Positions 46,894 to 55,371 of a DNA stretch of 59,174 nt are shown here, one piece after another. The notes under the pieces were generated by a model. The model was not told where the DNA came from and ran no database searches. It was given only the letters and a program-made list of their open reading frames with translations. Within the stretch, counting starts at the first letter, position 1. Each line of letters starts with the position of its first letter. Position numbers and translations under genes: made by a program. Source of the stretch: Myxococcota bacterium. Its GTDB lineage: Bacteria > Myxococcota_A > Polyangia > JAAYKL01. The stretch lies in assembly GCA_030065855.1 (NCBI GenBank), contig JASJCT010000030.1, positions 1 through 59,174 on the forward strand, in the 5' to 3' direction.

Positions 46894-47682
46894 ATGAGCA
46901 CAAACATTCGTTCGAACAGCCTGGCAGCTTACTTTGGCGTGGATCAGGCCATCGAGGGGTTCATCCCCGAGCTGTTGGCCGATTTTTTCGACCTGGGTGG
47001 TTTTCCCGAACAAATAGCGGCGCTGATGCGTCCCTTAAGCCTACCCGCGGGCAAGACCCGCGCCCTGGACCTGGGGTGCGGCAAGGGAGCGGTGTCCATG
47101 GCCCTGGCCAGAACCCTGGGGTTCCACATGGTCGGGATTGATCTCATGAAGCCGTTCGTGCAAGAGGCAACTGACCGGGCAGCCGAGCAAGGGCTGTTGG
47201 ATCTATGCCAGTTCGACCACGGAGACATTCGCGAGGTTGTGGCTCAGATGCAGGGTTTTGACGTTGTGCTGCTCGTGTCTGTGGGCGATGTGCTCGGTCC
47301 CATGGACCAGACCGTCCAAAAGCTGCGTCAGACGATCCGCCCCGGGGGCTTCATGGTGATCGACGATGGGTATCTCAAACCGAACGCAGCCGGAAACCTA
47401 CCGGGATACGAACAGTGCTGCTCCCATGGGGAGATGCTCGATCTTTTGAGTGCCTCAGGGGATCGGGTGGTCACCGAACACCTGATCCCTCTCGAAGAGA
47501 CCAGGACCCAGAATCAAACGTTCATGGACTGGATCATCGCCCGGGTGGAGAAGCTCAAGGTCGAACACCCAGAGCACGCCGCCGCGTTTGACCGCTATGT
47601 ACAAAAGGAGCGGGAAGAAGTCGCGTTCTTGGAAAACAGCTTTGTCTCTGCTACCTGGGTATTGGAAAAATCCAGGGGCTAG
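46894..47682 (+). CDS. Class I SAM-dependent methyltransferase
   Basis: The 262-residue product has the SAM-binding motif ALDLGCGKGAVSMALA (about 53-68), then VVGID-like HMVGIDLMKPFVQEA and FDHGDIREV. The later motif FDVVLLVSVGDVLGP and the strand after RPGGFMVIDDGYL fit the class I fold. It transfers a methyl group to an unknown acceptor, small molecule or otherwise. The C-terminal part is helical and charged. A good ribosome site, GGGAGG, lies before the ATG. Its stop shares CTAG with the converging KamA-type gene. Confidence 0.85.
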   Translation: MSTNIRSNSLAAYFGVDQAIEGFIPELLADFFDLGGFPEQIAALMRPLSLPAGKTRALDLGCGKGAVSMALARTLGFHMVGIDLMKPFVQEATDRAAEQGLLDLCQFDHGDIREVVAQMQGFDVVLLVSVGDVLGPMDQTVQKLRQTIRPGGFMVIDDGYLKPNAAGNLPGYEQCCSHGEMLDLLSASGDRVVTEHLIPLEETRTQNQTFMDWIIARVEKLKVEHPEHAAAFDRYVQKEREEVAFLENSFVSATWVLEKSRG

Positions 47683-48782
47683 TCTGGGTAGGCCACCTGG
47701 TCTCCATTTGGCGCCCTGAGCACAGTTCGGCCGGGTTCTCGGGATACGATGTGGTTGGGTCCTAAGGGAATTTTGCCGATCCCACCGGGTAGATCCGCCA
47801 CGAGCTGGGGAATGGCCAGCCCGCTCAGGCGGCCGCGCAGGTGGGCCATAATGTCAATGCCCGTCTGAATCGACGTCCTGAAGTGGCCGGTCCCCTGCCA
47901 GAGATCGCACATGAAGAGATAATAGGGGCGTACGCGGATGCGTATGAGGGACCGGCACAGGGTTTCGATAATGCCTGGGGCGTCATTGACCCCCTTTAGC
48001 AATACCGCCTGGTTAGCCACTTGGATCCCCTGATCGACGAGGTGCGCTACCGCAGCCTCTGCCTCTGGGGTAATTTCCCTGGGATGGTTAAACTGGGTAT
48101 TGATATAAATGGGCTGAAACCGAGCTAAGACATCGGCCAGCGAGGCTGTCACCCGCATGGGCAGGGTCACTGGCACGCGCGTGCCAATGCGGATGATCTC
48201 CACCGATGGTACTGCTCGGATGGCTGACACCAGATTTTCAAGGTGCTGGTCTTTGAGCAACAACGGATCCCCGCCCGATAGGATAACATCCCTTATTTCT
48301 TTATTTTTTTTGAGGTATTGAACCGCGACATAAACATCGCCCTGGGTCATGGGTGTGACCTTGTTTTGCCCAAGATGTCGTCGCGTGCAATGCCTGCAGT
48401 TGACCGCGCACTGCCCAGAAACGAGAAAGACAGCCCGGTCTGGATATCGCCGTATCACACCCGGGATTGGACGATGGGTTTTTTCAGCAATGGGATCATC
48501 GAAGAGACCCTCGGTGTGCACCAGCTCCTCGGGCGTTGGCATTGCCATACGGCAAATGGGATCAGCAGGATCTTGTTGCTGAATGAGGGAAAAGTAATAC
48601 GGCGTAATCACCAGGCCAAAACGCTGAACTGCCTCTGAGATAGATGCAATATCGCCGCTGCGCAGCTCAGGTGGTATTTGCTCTACCGTTCGAATGGCAT
48701 GGGCGCACTGCCATCGCCAGTTGCCCCAGTCCTCTGGGGGAATCTTTCCACCTACTGGGAATGCCGACACAGAGACTACCAA
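47679..48782 (-). CDS. KamA-type radical SAM enzyme (lysine 2,3-aminomutase or EpmB-like)
   Basis: The 367-residue product has CAVNCRHCTRRHLGQ (C-x3-C-x2-C) for the 4Fe-4S cluster. The PLP-binding Lys is expected in DLPGGIGKIPL. From memory, Asp residues that hold the lysine side chain in Clostridium lysine 2,3-aminomutase correspond to MCDLWQGTGHF and ADLPGG, and both are kept here, so lysine (free, or on translation factor EF-P) is the likely substrate. The length is between that of free-standing aminomutases and EpmB. No EF-P gene is nearby. The start, TTG at 48782, overlaps the upstream lipoprotein stop and has no certain ribosome site; a GTG 12 bp downstream is also possible. Confidence 0.8.
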   Translation of the reverse strand: MVVSVSAFPVGGKIPPEDWGNWRWQCAHAIRTVEQIPPELRSGDIASISEAVQRFGLVITPYYFSLIQQQDPADPICRMAMPTPEELVHTEGLFDDPIAEKTHRPIPGVIRRYPDRAVFLVSGQCAVNCRHCTRRHLGQNKVTPMTQGDVYVAVQYLKKNKEIRDVILSGGDPLLLKDQHLENLVSAIRAVPSVEIIRIGTRVPVTLPMRVTASLADVLARFQPIYINTQFNHPREITPEAEAAVAHLVDQGIQVANQAVLLKGVNDAPGIIETLCRSLIRIRVRPYYLFMCDLWQGTGHFRTSIQTGIDIMAHLRGRLSGLAIPQLVADLPGGIGKIPLGPNHIVSREPGRTVLRAPNGDQVAYPD

Positions 48783-49336
48783 ACACCGGCATGTGGCGTG
48801 TCGCAGCCCTCCTTGCGGACCAGTCTAAAGACGCCAAAGAGGGCAGGGGCCTCAGTCTCGCCTGGGGCTCTGAGGATGCGCACCTCGACTTCGTCGTTTT
48901 CCATTAATGAAATGACAACCATGGCTGGCGGACCCAACTCAGGTGAGGCATATGCCAGGTAGTTTCGCACACGTCCCCCGGGAAATTGTAAAAGGGATAA
49001 TGCGTCGTGAGAGAGCTGTTTATACGGCCTGACAAGTGCGTTTTGGAAAGTGGGGGGTGAATCGTGGGTTGATATCCGTGCCCCTTCCCGGCAAATATCT
49101 GGACCTGCGTCGTCTGCTGAACTGCCAATGTCGCACCTGCCCAGGCGATCGGCTTCGAGCGTGAGGGTCAGCTTTACATCTTCAGCAAATGCGTTGGATC
49201 TCAGATAATCTGCGGCGACGATGCCGCCTTCGTAGCATTCGCCCGTGTCCGTGGAGTAATCCCCAACGCTGGTGCAGCCAAGTACTACCCCAGCGCACCC
49301 GATCAAAACCGCAACAGTGTGGCCCAATGACTTCAT
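48776..49336 (-). CDS. Lipoprotein of unknown function
   Basis: The 186-residue product has a signal peptide (MKSLGHTVAVLIGCAGVV) with lipobox VLGC and then many Cys (GECYEGG, GRCDIG, ICREG, EGCDTPHAG), probably forming disulfides. The mature part is mostly beta-like and shows no recognised family. It is co-directional with the KamA-type gene and overlaps its start by about 7 bp, so the two may be co-expressed, although a lipoprotein and a radical SAM enzyme have no obvious functional link. Confidence 0.65.
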   Translation of the reverse strand: MKSLGHTVAVLIGCAGVVLGCTSVGDYSTDTGECYEGGIVAADYLRSNAFAEDVKLTLTLEADRLGRCDIGSSADDAGPDICREGARISTHDSPPTFQNALVRPYKQLSHDALSLLQFPGGRVRNYLAYASPELGPPAMVVISLMENDEVEVRILRAPGETEAPALFGVFRLVRKEGCDTPHAGVW

Positions 49337-49750
49337 GACTCAAACGTATCAACGAGTCCGAGTAGACACAAGCGCTATTTCCAGAGTGTCCATTCTGCTT
49401 CCCCTCCCCCAACGTCCCATTGTCCATCGGGGGAGGGCCAGGGTGGGGGCTCTCTAAGTAATAACAACGTCCAATTGTCCATCGGGGGAGGGCCAGGGTG
49501 GGGGCTCTCTAAGTAATAACAACGTCCAATTGTCCATCGGGGGAGGGCCAGGGTGGGGGCTCTCTAAGTAATAACAACGTCCAATTGCCCACCAGAGTAG
49601 GACCATGGTGGGGCCCCCCTCCCGGACCTGTTGCCCTTGCTTTTGCGCGGCGATTGCAGTGCCCGGTCCAGCGTGTAGACTTATAATATTATTGATCTTT
49701 CAAAGCCGAATATCATATGGCAAAATTCTTTGAGCGAACCGTTGGAACGA
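49337..49750. other. 414-bp gene-free region with tandem array before the chemosensory operon
   Basis: Most of the left part is the 55-bp tandem array of family B repeats. The right 120 bp should hold the operon's promoter. TATAAT at 49682-49687 is a perfect -10 box, but no -35 box is found at the normal distance, so a different sigma factor or activator may be needed. Confidence 0.6.
49401..49630 (+). repeat. 55-bp tandem array of family B repeats
   Basis: The block starting AACGTCC occurs at 49411, 49466, 49521 and 49576, an exact 55-bp period. The first three copies are almost identical (AACGTCCAATTGTCCATCGG, then GGGAGGGCCAGGG and GGGGGCTCTCTAAGTAATAAC). The fourth diverges after about 15 bases. 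The unit's core is the same as the dispersed repeats at 9746 and 32530. There are no unique spacers, so it is not a CRISPR array. Confidence 0.9.
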
Positions 49751-50152
49751 ATGATGAAAATTCTCGTGGTCGATGATTCAAGGGCAGTGCGGACCTTTGT
49801 TCGCAACGTCCTCGAGGAGGCGCTTGACTGTTCCGTGATTGACGCGGCCTCTGGTTTTGACGCACTGCGGATGCTGCCTCGGGAGGATTTTAATCTGGTC
49901 ATCACGGATATCAATATGCCAGATATTAATGGCCTCGATCTCATTCGGTTTATTCGAAAATCCAGTCGATACGAAAGGGTGCCAGTGGTTATTATTTCTA
50001 CCCAGTCTTCTGAAAAGAGCCAAGAGCGCTTTTTAACACTCGGTGCCAACTGCTTTATTGCAAAGCCGTTTACCCCTGAAACACTCTCTACAGCAGTCGC
50101 CACACTGTTGGCCGAGCGCCCTGGGTCCGCATTGCCAGTGGGCGATCTATGA
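49751..50152 (+). CDS. cheY: CheY-like single-domain response regulator
   Basis: A TTG further upstream (49730) extends the frame, but the ATG pair at 49751/49754 starts the receiver fold directly: MMKILVVDDSRAVRTFVRN. The phospho-acceptor Asp is in LVITDINMPDING (residue 53 or 52), and the Lys is in FIAKPFTPE. The product is only 133 residues, with no output domain. It probably receives phosphate from the CheA encoded next; the stop overlaps the cheA start in ATGA. Binding to a flagellar or other target is likely but not shown. It is the first gene of the operon. Confidence 0.85.
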   Translation: MMKILVVDDSRAVRTFVRNVLEEALDCSVIDAASGFDALRMLPREDFNLVITDINMPDINGLDLIRFIRKSSRYERVPVVIISTQSSEKSQERFLTLGANCFIAKPFTPETLSTAVATLLAERPGSALPVGDL

Positions 50153-52344
50153 GTAAGAAAGAGATGTCTAAAGGAGCGCGGGCCCTCCAAGAGTTCTTGT
50201 CTGAAGCGCAGGATATCTGCGAGGCTCTCGGACAGGGGTTAATGGACATCGACAGCGCCATAAAGCGCGGCGATCCTGATCCATCCCTGATTAATGACGT
50301 CTTTCGGAGCATGCACACCCTCAAGAGCCTGAGCGGCATGTTTGAGGTAGGCCCGCTCCTGGTGCTTACCCACACCGAAGAGTCCCTGCTCGAAGAAATT
50401 CGTTTGGGCCGGATCGCCCTTGATCCACTTGTGCTCGACCTCTTGTTCCAGAGCCTCGATACGATCACCCGCATCCTCGGTATGGTGGGCGCAGCCAAAG
50501 ATACCAGGGCCGCAGATGACCAGGTGGATATTGACGAGCTGCTCGGGGAAATCGAGCGCATTACCCGTAAGGGCACAGCCAAGGAAACAGGGGCACCAGG
50601 GGCAGGCGCGGCTGATAGTGCTGCCGAACAGGAGGGCGTGGAGGATATTTTTGGTCCAGACATCCTCGAGGTTCTTACCGAGTACGAAGAGCACCGGTTA
50701 CATACCAACTTTGAGCGTGGGTTCCCCTTTTATCGCATCCAAACACTTTTCGACCTGGACGCCATCGAGGTTAACCTGGATGCAATGAAGACCCGCCTCA
50801 AGCCCATCGGCGAAATCATCACCTATTTGCCGTCTGCTGACTCAGCTGAGGCAGACAAACTCGGCATTGATATCATTATTGCCATCCACGGCGATATGAC
50901 CGCCCTTGAAACCATCCTCAAGGACGTAAATGCAACCTGGGAGTGCCTTTTCCCTAAGCAGAAGCCAACTGCAGCCCCAGGAGAAACCACAGGGGATGCC
51001 TCTGATGTCGACGCCCAGGCCTTGCAAGGGGCAACTGAGCCGCCCTTGCCAGCGCAAACGGGAACGTTGGTTGCTGAAGCCGAAGAAAAAGAACAGGCCC
51101 TCAGTCTCCGCTCTGTCAGTCAGACAGTGCGCGTGGACATCCGCAAGCTGGATCGCCTGATGAATGTCGTCGGAGAACTCGCCATCGTCCGCAGTGCTAT
51201 CGGGGAGATCAGCGACCAATTGCGGGCTATTGTGGGTCGAGGTGATCTCGCCATTGAGCTTCATCGGATCAATCGCGGATTCGATCGCAAGCTGGTGGAG
51301 CTGCGCGAGGGTATTCTCGAGGTACGAATGGTCCCGCTGAGCCAGGTGTTCGATAGGCTCGCTCGGATGGTGCGAACCATATCGAGAGGTCTGGGCAAGG
51401 AGATCCACCTGGTCGTCAGCGGCGCTGACACTGAAGTGGACAAACTCATCGTCGAGGAGCTCTCTGACCCGCTATTGCATATCGTCCGCAACGCCATTGA
51501 CCACGGTGTGGAGGATGCGGACAAGCGGCGAACCTTGGGCAAGCCCGAGTTTGGCACCGTGGCCCTTACTGCATACCAAAAGGGCAATCACGTGATGATC
51601 GAGGTCGAAGACGACGGTGCTGGCATCAAAGGGGAGTTGATACGCGACGCTGCAATCAAACGGGGACTCCTAGACGAAGCCCAGGTCGATCTGCTGACGC
51701 CTGAAGAGGCGGTAAACCTGATTTTCCTGCCGGGATTTTCCACGAGCGAGCAGACCACAGAAATTTCAGGACGCGGCGTGGGCATGGATGTGGTGAAAAC
51801 CAATATCTCTGCCCTGGGCGGACTCGTAGAGGTGCAATCCGATCCCGGCATTGGGACCAAGTTCTCTGTCACCCTTCCGGTCACCCTGGCGATCATTCCC
51901 ACGCTGCTGGTCGAGGTAATGGATCAAACTTATGCCGTGCCGCTCAATACGGTCAACGAGGCACTGTTTGTCTCTCAAAGCGACATTGAAACCATCTTTG
52001 GAACAGAGACGATTGCGCTTCGCGGCCAGACCCTCCCGCTTTGTCGGCTGGCTGATTTTTTCAATTGTGAAAAAGGCGGGGCCACATCTGATGTATCTTG
52101 CATCGTGGTCACGTCTTTTGGTCAACGGCGCCTCGGCTTTATCGTAGATACCCTGATCGGCCAGCAGGAGGTCGTGATAAAACCGCTCGGCGCGAGTCTC
52201 GGAGAAGCCGCGTTCTTTTCGGGCGCCACAGATACCGGTGGTGAGCGCTTGGCCCTTGTGCTCGATACCGGCAGTATCATCGAGGCCTTTTTTGGTGGCA
52301 GCAGCGGTACTGAAGCGCTCGCAAAAACTGCGGAGAGCCCATGA
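50149..52344 (+). CDS. cheA: Chemotaxis-type histidine kinase CheA
   Basis: The 731-residue protein has an Hpt domain (about 10-120) with the phospho-His in SMHTLKSLSGMF (residue 56). A linker/P2-like part (about 180-320) follows. The dimerisation domain (VRVDIRKLDRLMNVVGELAIVRS) comes next, then the ATPase domain with LLHIVRNAIDHGVE, EDDGAGI and GRGVGMDVVKTNI. A CheW-like regulatory domain (about 590-720) ends the protein. It phosphorylates CheY and CheB in response to receptor signals. It is coupled by 4-bp overlaps to cheY before it and cheW after it. The whole kinase appears intact. Confidence 0.95.
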   Translation: MSKKEMSKGARALQEFLSEAQDICEALGQGLMDIDSAIKRGDPDPSLINDVFRSMHTLKSLSGMFEVGPLLVLTHTEESLLEEIRLGRIALDPLVLDLLFQSLDTITRILGMVGAAKDTRAADDQVDIDELLGEIERITRKGTAKETGAPGAGAADSAAEQEGVEDIFGPDILEVLTEYEEHRLHTNFERGFPFYRIQTLFDLDAIEVNLDAMKTRLKPIGEIITYLPSADSAEADKLGIDIIIAIHGDMTALETILKDVNATWECLFPKQKPTAAPGETTGDASDVDAQALQGATEPPLPAQTGTLVAEAEEKEQALSLRSVSQTVRVDIRKLDRLMNVVGELAIVRSAIGEISDQLRAIVGRGDLAIELHRINRGFDRKLVELREGILEVRMVPLSQVFDRLARMVRTISRGLGKEIHLVVSGADTEVDKLIVEELSDPLLHIVRNAIDHGVEDADKRRTLGKPEFGTVALTAYQKGNHVMIEVEDDGAGIKGELIRDAAIKRGLLDEAQVDLLTPEEAVNLIFLPGFSTSEQTTEISGRGVGMDVVKTNISALGGLVEVQSDPGIGTKFSVTLPVTLAIIPTLLVEVMDQTYAVPLNTVNEALFVSQSDIETIFGTETIALRGQTLPLCRLADFFNCEKGGATSDVSCIVVTSFGQRRLGFIVDTLIGQQEVVIKPLGASLGEAAFFSGATDTGGERLALVLDTGSIIEAFFGGSSGTEALAKTAESP

Positions 52345-52862
52345 CCATTTCTATTATCCCGAGTGCCAACGATAGCCGGTTGCTCAGGCGCCAGTCTCGC
52401 GCTGCCGCACCTGCTGACACAGCAGATGGTAAGCCCCTGGGCTTTTTGTGTTTTACCCTCGATGACCAGCAATACGGCGTTGATTTAAACCTGGTCTGCC
52501 AAATCGTCAAACCGCCGCCCCTAACCTGGGTACCGCGAAGACCCCCTCATATCCTCGGCATTGTCTCGATTCGCGGCGCTGTGGTCACGTTGGTGGATCT
52601 GAGACAGTTGATAGATCTTGAACCCACGCCGTGGCCCCGAACAGCCCGTGTTCTCATCGTAGAGATGGGCAATGAACCCATCGGGCTGCTCGTAGACAGG
52701 GTAACCCAGGTGCGACGCTTGGCTGCGGCTGACTTAGAAAAACAACCCGACATGGGAGAAGGTCCGCTTGAAAACTATGTTACCTATGTGGCCCGGCCAG
52801 CTGGGGAGAAGCGCATTGTGATCGTGGATCTGGATCTGATCTTGTCTCAGGGAATGCTATGA
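52341..52862 (+). CDS. cheW: CheW coupling protein 1
   Basis: The 173-residue product has the CheW double-barrel pattern: LCFTLDDQQYGVDLNLVCQIVKPPPLTWVPRRP, HILGIVSIRGAVVTLVDLRQLI, then LIVEMGNEPIGLLVDRVTQVRRL. A short N-terminal tail (about 30 residues) precedes the domain. CheW links receptors to CheA. The gene overlaps both its neighbours by 4 bp (ATGA), so it is made together with CheA. The presence of a second CheW right after it suggests two receptor arrays or a branched complex. Confidence 0.92.
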   Translation: MTISIIPSANDSRLLRRQSRAAAPADTADGKPLGFLCFTLDDQQYGVDLNLVCQIVKPPPLTWVPRRPPHILGIVSIRGAVVTLVDLRQLIDLEPTPWPRTARVLIVEMGNEPIGLLVDRVTQVRRLAAADLEKQPDMGEGPLENYVTYVARPAGEKRIVIVDLDLILSQGML

Positions 52863-53362
52863 AGCTCGACATACATCTACAAAAGAGATCCCAGTTCGAG
52901 GAAGCGTACAAGCTCGTGGGCTTTGCATTGGGCAGCGTGCGCTATGGCATCGACATCATGCGCATTCGCGAGATTGTTCATCCCATCCCATATGTCGAGG
53001 TGCCTGCGGGCCCGCCCCATATGATCGGCGTGACTGACCACCGGGAGACTGTGGTTCCCGTCGTGGATCTCAGGCTGAGATTCGGTCTCCCTGCGGCTGC
53101 TGCAGACATGCGCCGTACAAAGTGGATCATCGTCAAGGTCGGGGGGAGAGATGTGGCGCTCGTCGTCGATCAGGTGACCCAGGTACTAAAAATGACCCCT
53201 GCAGAGCGTCGGGATCAAGGCGCGCTACTAACCGAGAAACAGACCCCGTGGGTTCGCAATGTGTACGCTGACCAAGAGGGGTTGGTTTTCGAGCTGGATT
53301 TAGATGAGGTCGTTGGGGGACACGCCGAGTTGCAGGCCTCGATGGAGGATGGGGGACAGTAA
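52859..53362 (+). CDS. CheW coupling protein 2
   Basis: The 167-residue product also has the CheW pattern: KLVGFALGSVRYGIDIMRIREIVHPIPYVEVPAGP, MIGVTDHRETVVPVVDLRLRFGLP and IIVKVGGRDVALVVDQVTQVLKM. It is clearly diverged from the first CheW, so it is not a recent duplicate. It is coupled by ATGA overlap to the gene before it. It should connect CheA with receptors, possibly a different set from those bound by the first CheW. No receptor gene lies in this window. Confidence 0.9.
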   Translation: MKLDIHLQKRSQFEEAYKLVGFALGSVRYGIDIMRIREIVHPIPYVEVPAGPPHMIGVTDHRETVVPVVDLRLRFGLPAAAADMRRTKWIIVKVGGRDVALVVDQVTQVLKMTPAERRDQGALLTEKQTPWVRNVYADQEGLVFELDLDEVVGGHAELQASMEDGGQ

Positions 53363-53363
53363 G

Positions 53364-55370
53364 ATGGACAGCCGAAAAATGACCAATCTTCAGCAGCGGC
53401 TCAGCGATAACAGCCCAGAAGTTAGGCGCCGCGCCGTGGGTGATATCCCTGAGCTGTCCACGCCTGAGGCGATTGATTCTTTAATAATCGCCCTCGATGA
53501 TGAAGACTGGCGGGTGCGAAAGGAAGCCGTATCTGCAGTCACGCGGATATCAGATCAGACAGAACTGGTTAAAAGACTGATTGACGAAATGGTAGAGGAG
53601 GAGAAAATCGGCCTGCGCAACGCGGCAGTCGAGGCCTTGGTTGCTATTGGTGAAACCGCACATGCGGACCTGATCGCGCGATTACCCGATTTCGAGGCTG
53701 ACGGACGCAAGATCGTCTTGGAGATACTGGGCGCCTCCCAGGATCCTCGCATCGTCGATATTCTCATCGAGCGGCTTGCTGACATCGACGGTAATGTGCG
53801 GGCCTGTGCTGCAGAATGGCTGGGGGAGCAAGCGCGGGAAAAAGACAAAGCCGCCAACGCCTTACTCTCCTGCCTTGAAAGTGAGGATAGGTTATTTGCC
53901 CTATCAGCGCTGCAATCCCTAAACCGGCTGGCAGTGGCCACTCCATGGGCAACCCTTGAAACCATAGCGGCGGACAGGCTATTCGGCGCCGAGTTGATCG
54001 TTGCCATGGGGCGATCCGGCGCAGTGGCGGCTATCCCGTATATTATTGACCGCATCCCGGATGACGATGCTGCCTCCCAGGCCCTGCAGTTGCTTCACGA
54101 GACATCAGCAGCGGCAGCCCAAGCAGTGGAGGCGGCACTTTGCAGGGTCGATGATGGGACGCGGCAGTCACTGTTACGCGCGGCCCATCAAGGAGAGGCC
54201 GGGGTGCAACGGGCAGCGACACTTTGCCTGCTTTGGTCGAAGCCGGCTGCCGATATGGAGATCATCGCCCAATTGGCAAAAAACGAAGGCTGCTATCAGC
54301 TCCTCCTCGATGAGTTGAAACATTGGGATGCGCGCGCGTTAGAAAGGCTGGAGGAGATGGTGCCTGTGGCAAAGGGGGAGGCCCAGGCGTCTATTATTGG
54401 CCTCCTGGCTCGACTTCTGGATGTAACCGCTGGACAGGCAAAAATCGATTTTTTTACAACCTACCTCAATGCCGCAGATGTTGCAGTGGCAACAGCTGCG
54501 GCCACCGCAGTCGCCAGGTTTGGTGATGCTGGCGTTATCAATGCGCTCTTCGATCGCATTGGGTCAGCAGACGCGCGACTTCGACGGGCTGCTGGAAACG
54601 CCCTTATCGAAGTGGGCAGGCGGTATCCAGATCAAGTGCGCGCAGCGCTCGCCAGGGTCGATATATCTGGGCGCCAGGGCATTGAACTGTGCCGGGTGAT
54701 AGCAGTGGTAGGTAGCTCAGAGCTCGCGCCGCGCCTCTTTCCAATCCTGAGCGATCCCGCGTCGGATTTGCGCGCAGCAGGGGTTCGCGCCCTCGCTGCC
54801 GTAGCAGGGCCTGAGGCCATGGACAAGATCGCCTTGGCCATGACCGATGAAGACCTCGGGGTGCGCATGGCCGCTGCAACAGCCCTTGGAAAAATAGGCC
54901 CTGAAGCATCAGAGACCATTGTCTCGGCAGTGCGCATGGCCACGGGGCCGCAAAAGGCAGCACTTATCCGGGCCCTTGGCCACGTGGGCCACCCAGAGGC
55001 GCCGATTATCCTGAAAAACATGTGCCGCGAATCTGCTGAAGTGGCACTGGCTGCCCTGGATGCAATGCGCGCGCTCAATCTCGATATGTCTGAGATCCTA
55101 GAAGAGATTTTGCACCATCCTGATAGTGAAGTCGTAAAGCAGGCACTTACGGTGTTCGGCTCGGGTATCCCCACGCGCCATCTTAAAGACCTGTTGGATC
55201 ACTCAGATTGGGATGTACGCTTGGCAGCTGTGGATAGTATGGCAGCTGGTGGTTCGGGATCTGATGCTTGCAGCGCGCTCAAAGGTCGCCTCGAAAAAGA
55301 ACCAGATGACCTGGTATTGCGGGCCATTTTTCACGCACTGGATACATTGAAGGAAGGGGGCGATAAGTAA
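53364..55370 (+). CDS. HEAT-repeat protein of the chemosensory operon
   Basis: I chose the ATG at 53364, directly after the second cheW stop, with GGGGGAC in front; an upstream in-frame start would overlap cheW by 60 bp. The 668-residue product is a run of HEAT-like helical pairs, such as STPEAIDSLIIALDDEDWRVRKEAVSAVTRI and DPRIVDILIERLADIDGNVRACAAEWLG, repeated to the C-terminus, which ends near SDACSALKGRLEKEPDD. HEAT solenoids are protein-binding scaffolds. Its place between CheW and CheR suggests that it binds a Che protein or a receptor or brings in a target protein. It has no catalytic domain. Confidence 0.85.
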   Translation: MDSRKMTNLQQRLSDNSPEVRRRAVGDIPELSTPEAIDSLIIALDDEDWRVRKEAVSAVTRISDQTELVKRLIDEMVEEEKIGLRNAAVEALVAIGETAHADLIARLPDFEADGRKIVLEILGASQDPRIVDILIERLADIDGNVRACAAEWLGEQAREKDKAANALLSCLESEDRLFALSALQSLNRLAVATPWATLETIAADRLFGAELIVAMGRSGAVAAIPYIIDRIPDDDAASQALQLLHETSAAAAQAVEAALCRVDDGTRQSLLRAAHQGEAGVQRAATLCLLWSKPAADMEIIAQLAKNEGCYQLLLDELKHWDARALERLEEMVPVAKGEAQASIIGLLARLLDVTAGQAKIDFFTTYLNAADVAVATAAATAVARFGDAGVINALFDRIGSADARLRRAAGNALIEVGRRYPDQVRAALARVDISGRQGIELCRVIAVVGSSELAPRLFPILSDPASDLRAAGVRALAAVAGPEAMDKIALAMTDEDLGVRMAAATALGKIGPEASETIVSAVRMATGPQKAALIRALGHVGHPEAPIILKNMCRESAEVALAALDAMRALNLDMSEILEEILHHPDSEVVKQALTVFGSGIPTRHLKDLLDHSDWDVRLAAVDSMAAGGSGSDACSALKGRLEKEPDDLVLRAIFHALDTLKEGGDK

Positions 55371-55371
55371 C

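Noticed and set aside
49401..49630. CRISPR array
   Set aside because: The 55-bp units are repeated whole with no unique spacers, there is no cas gene, and the unit occurs singly elsewhere.
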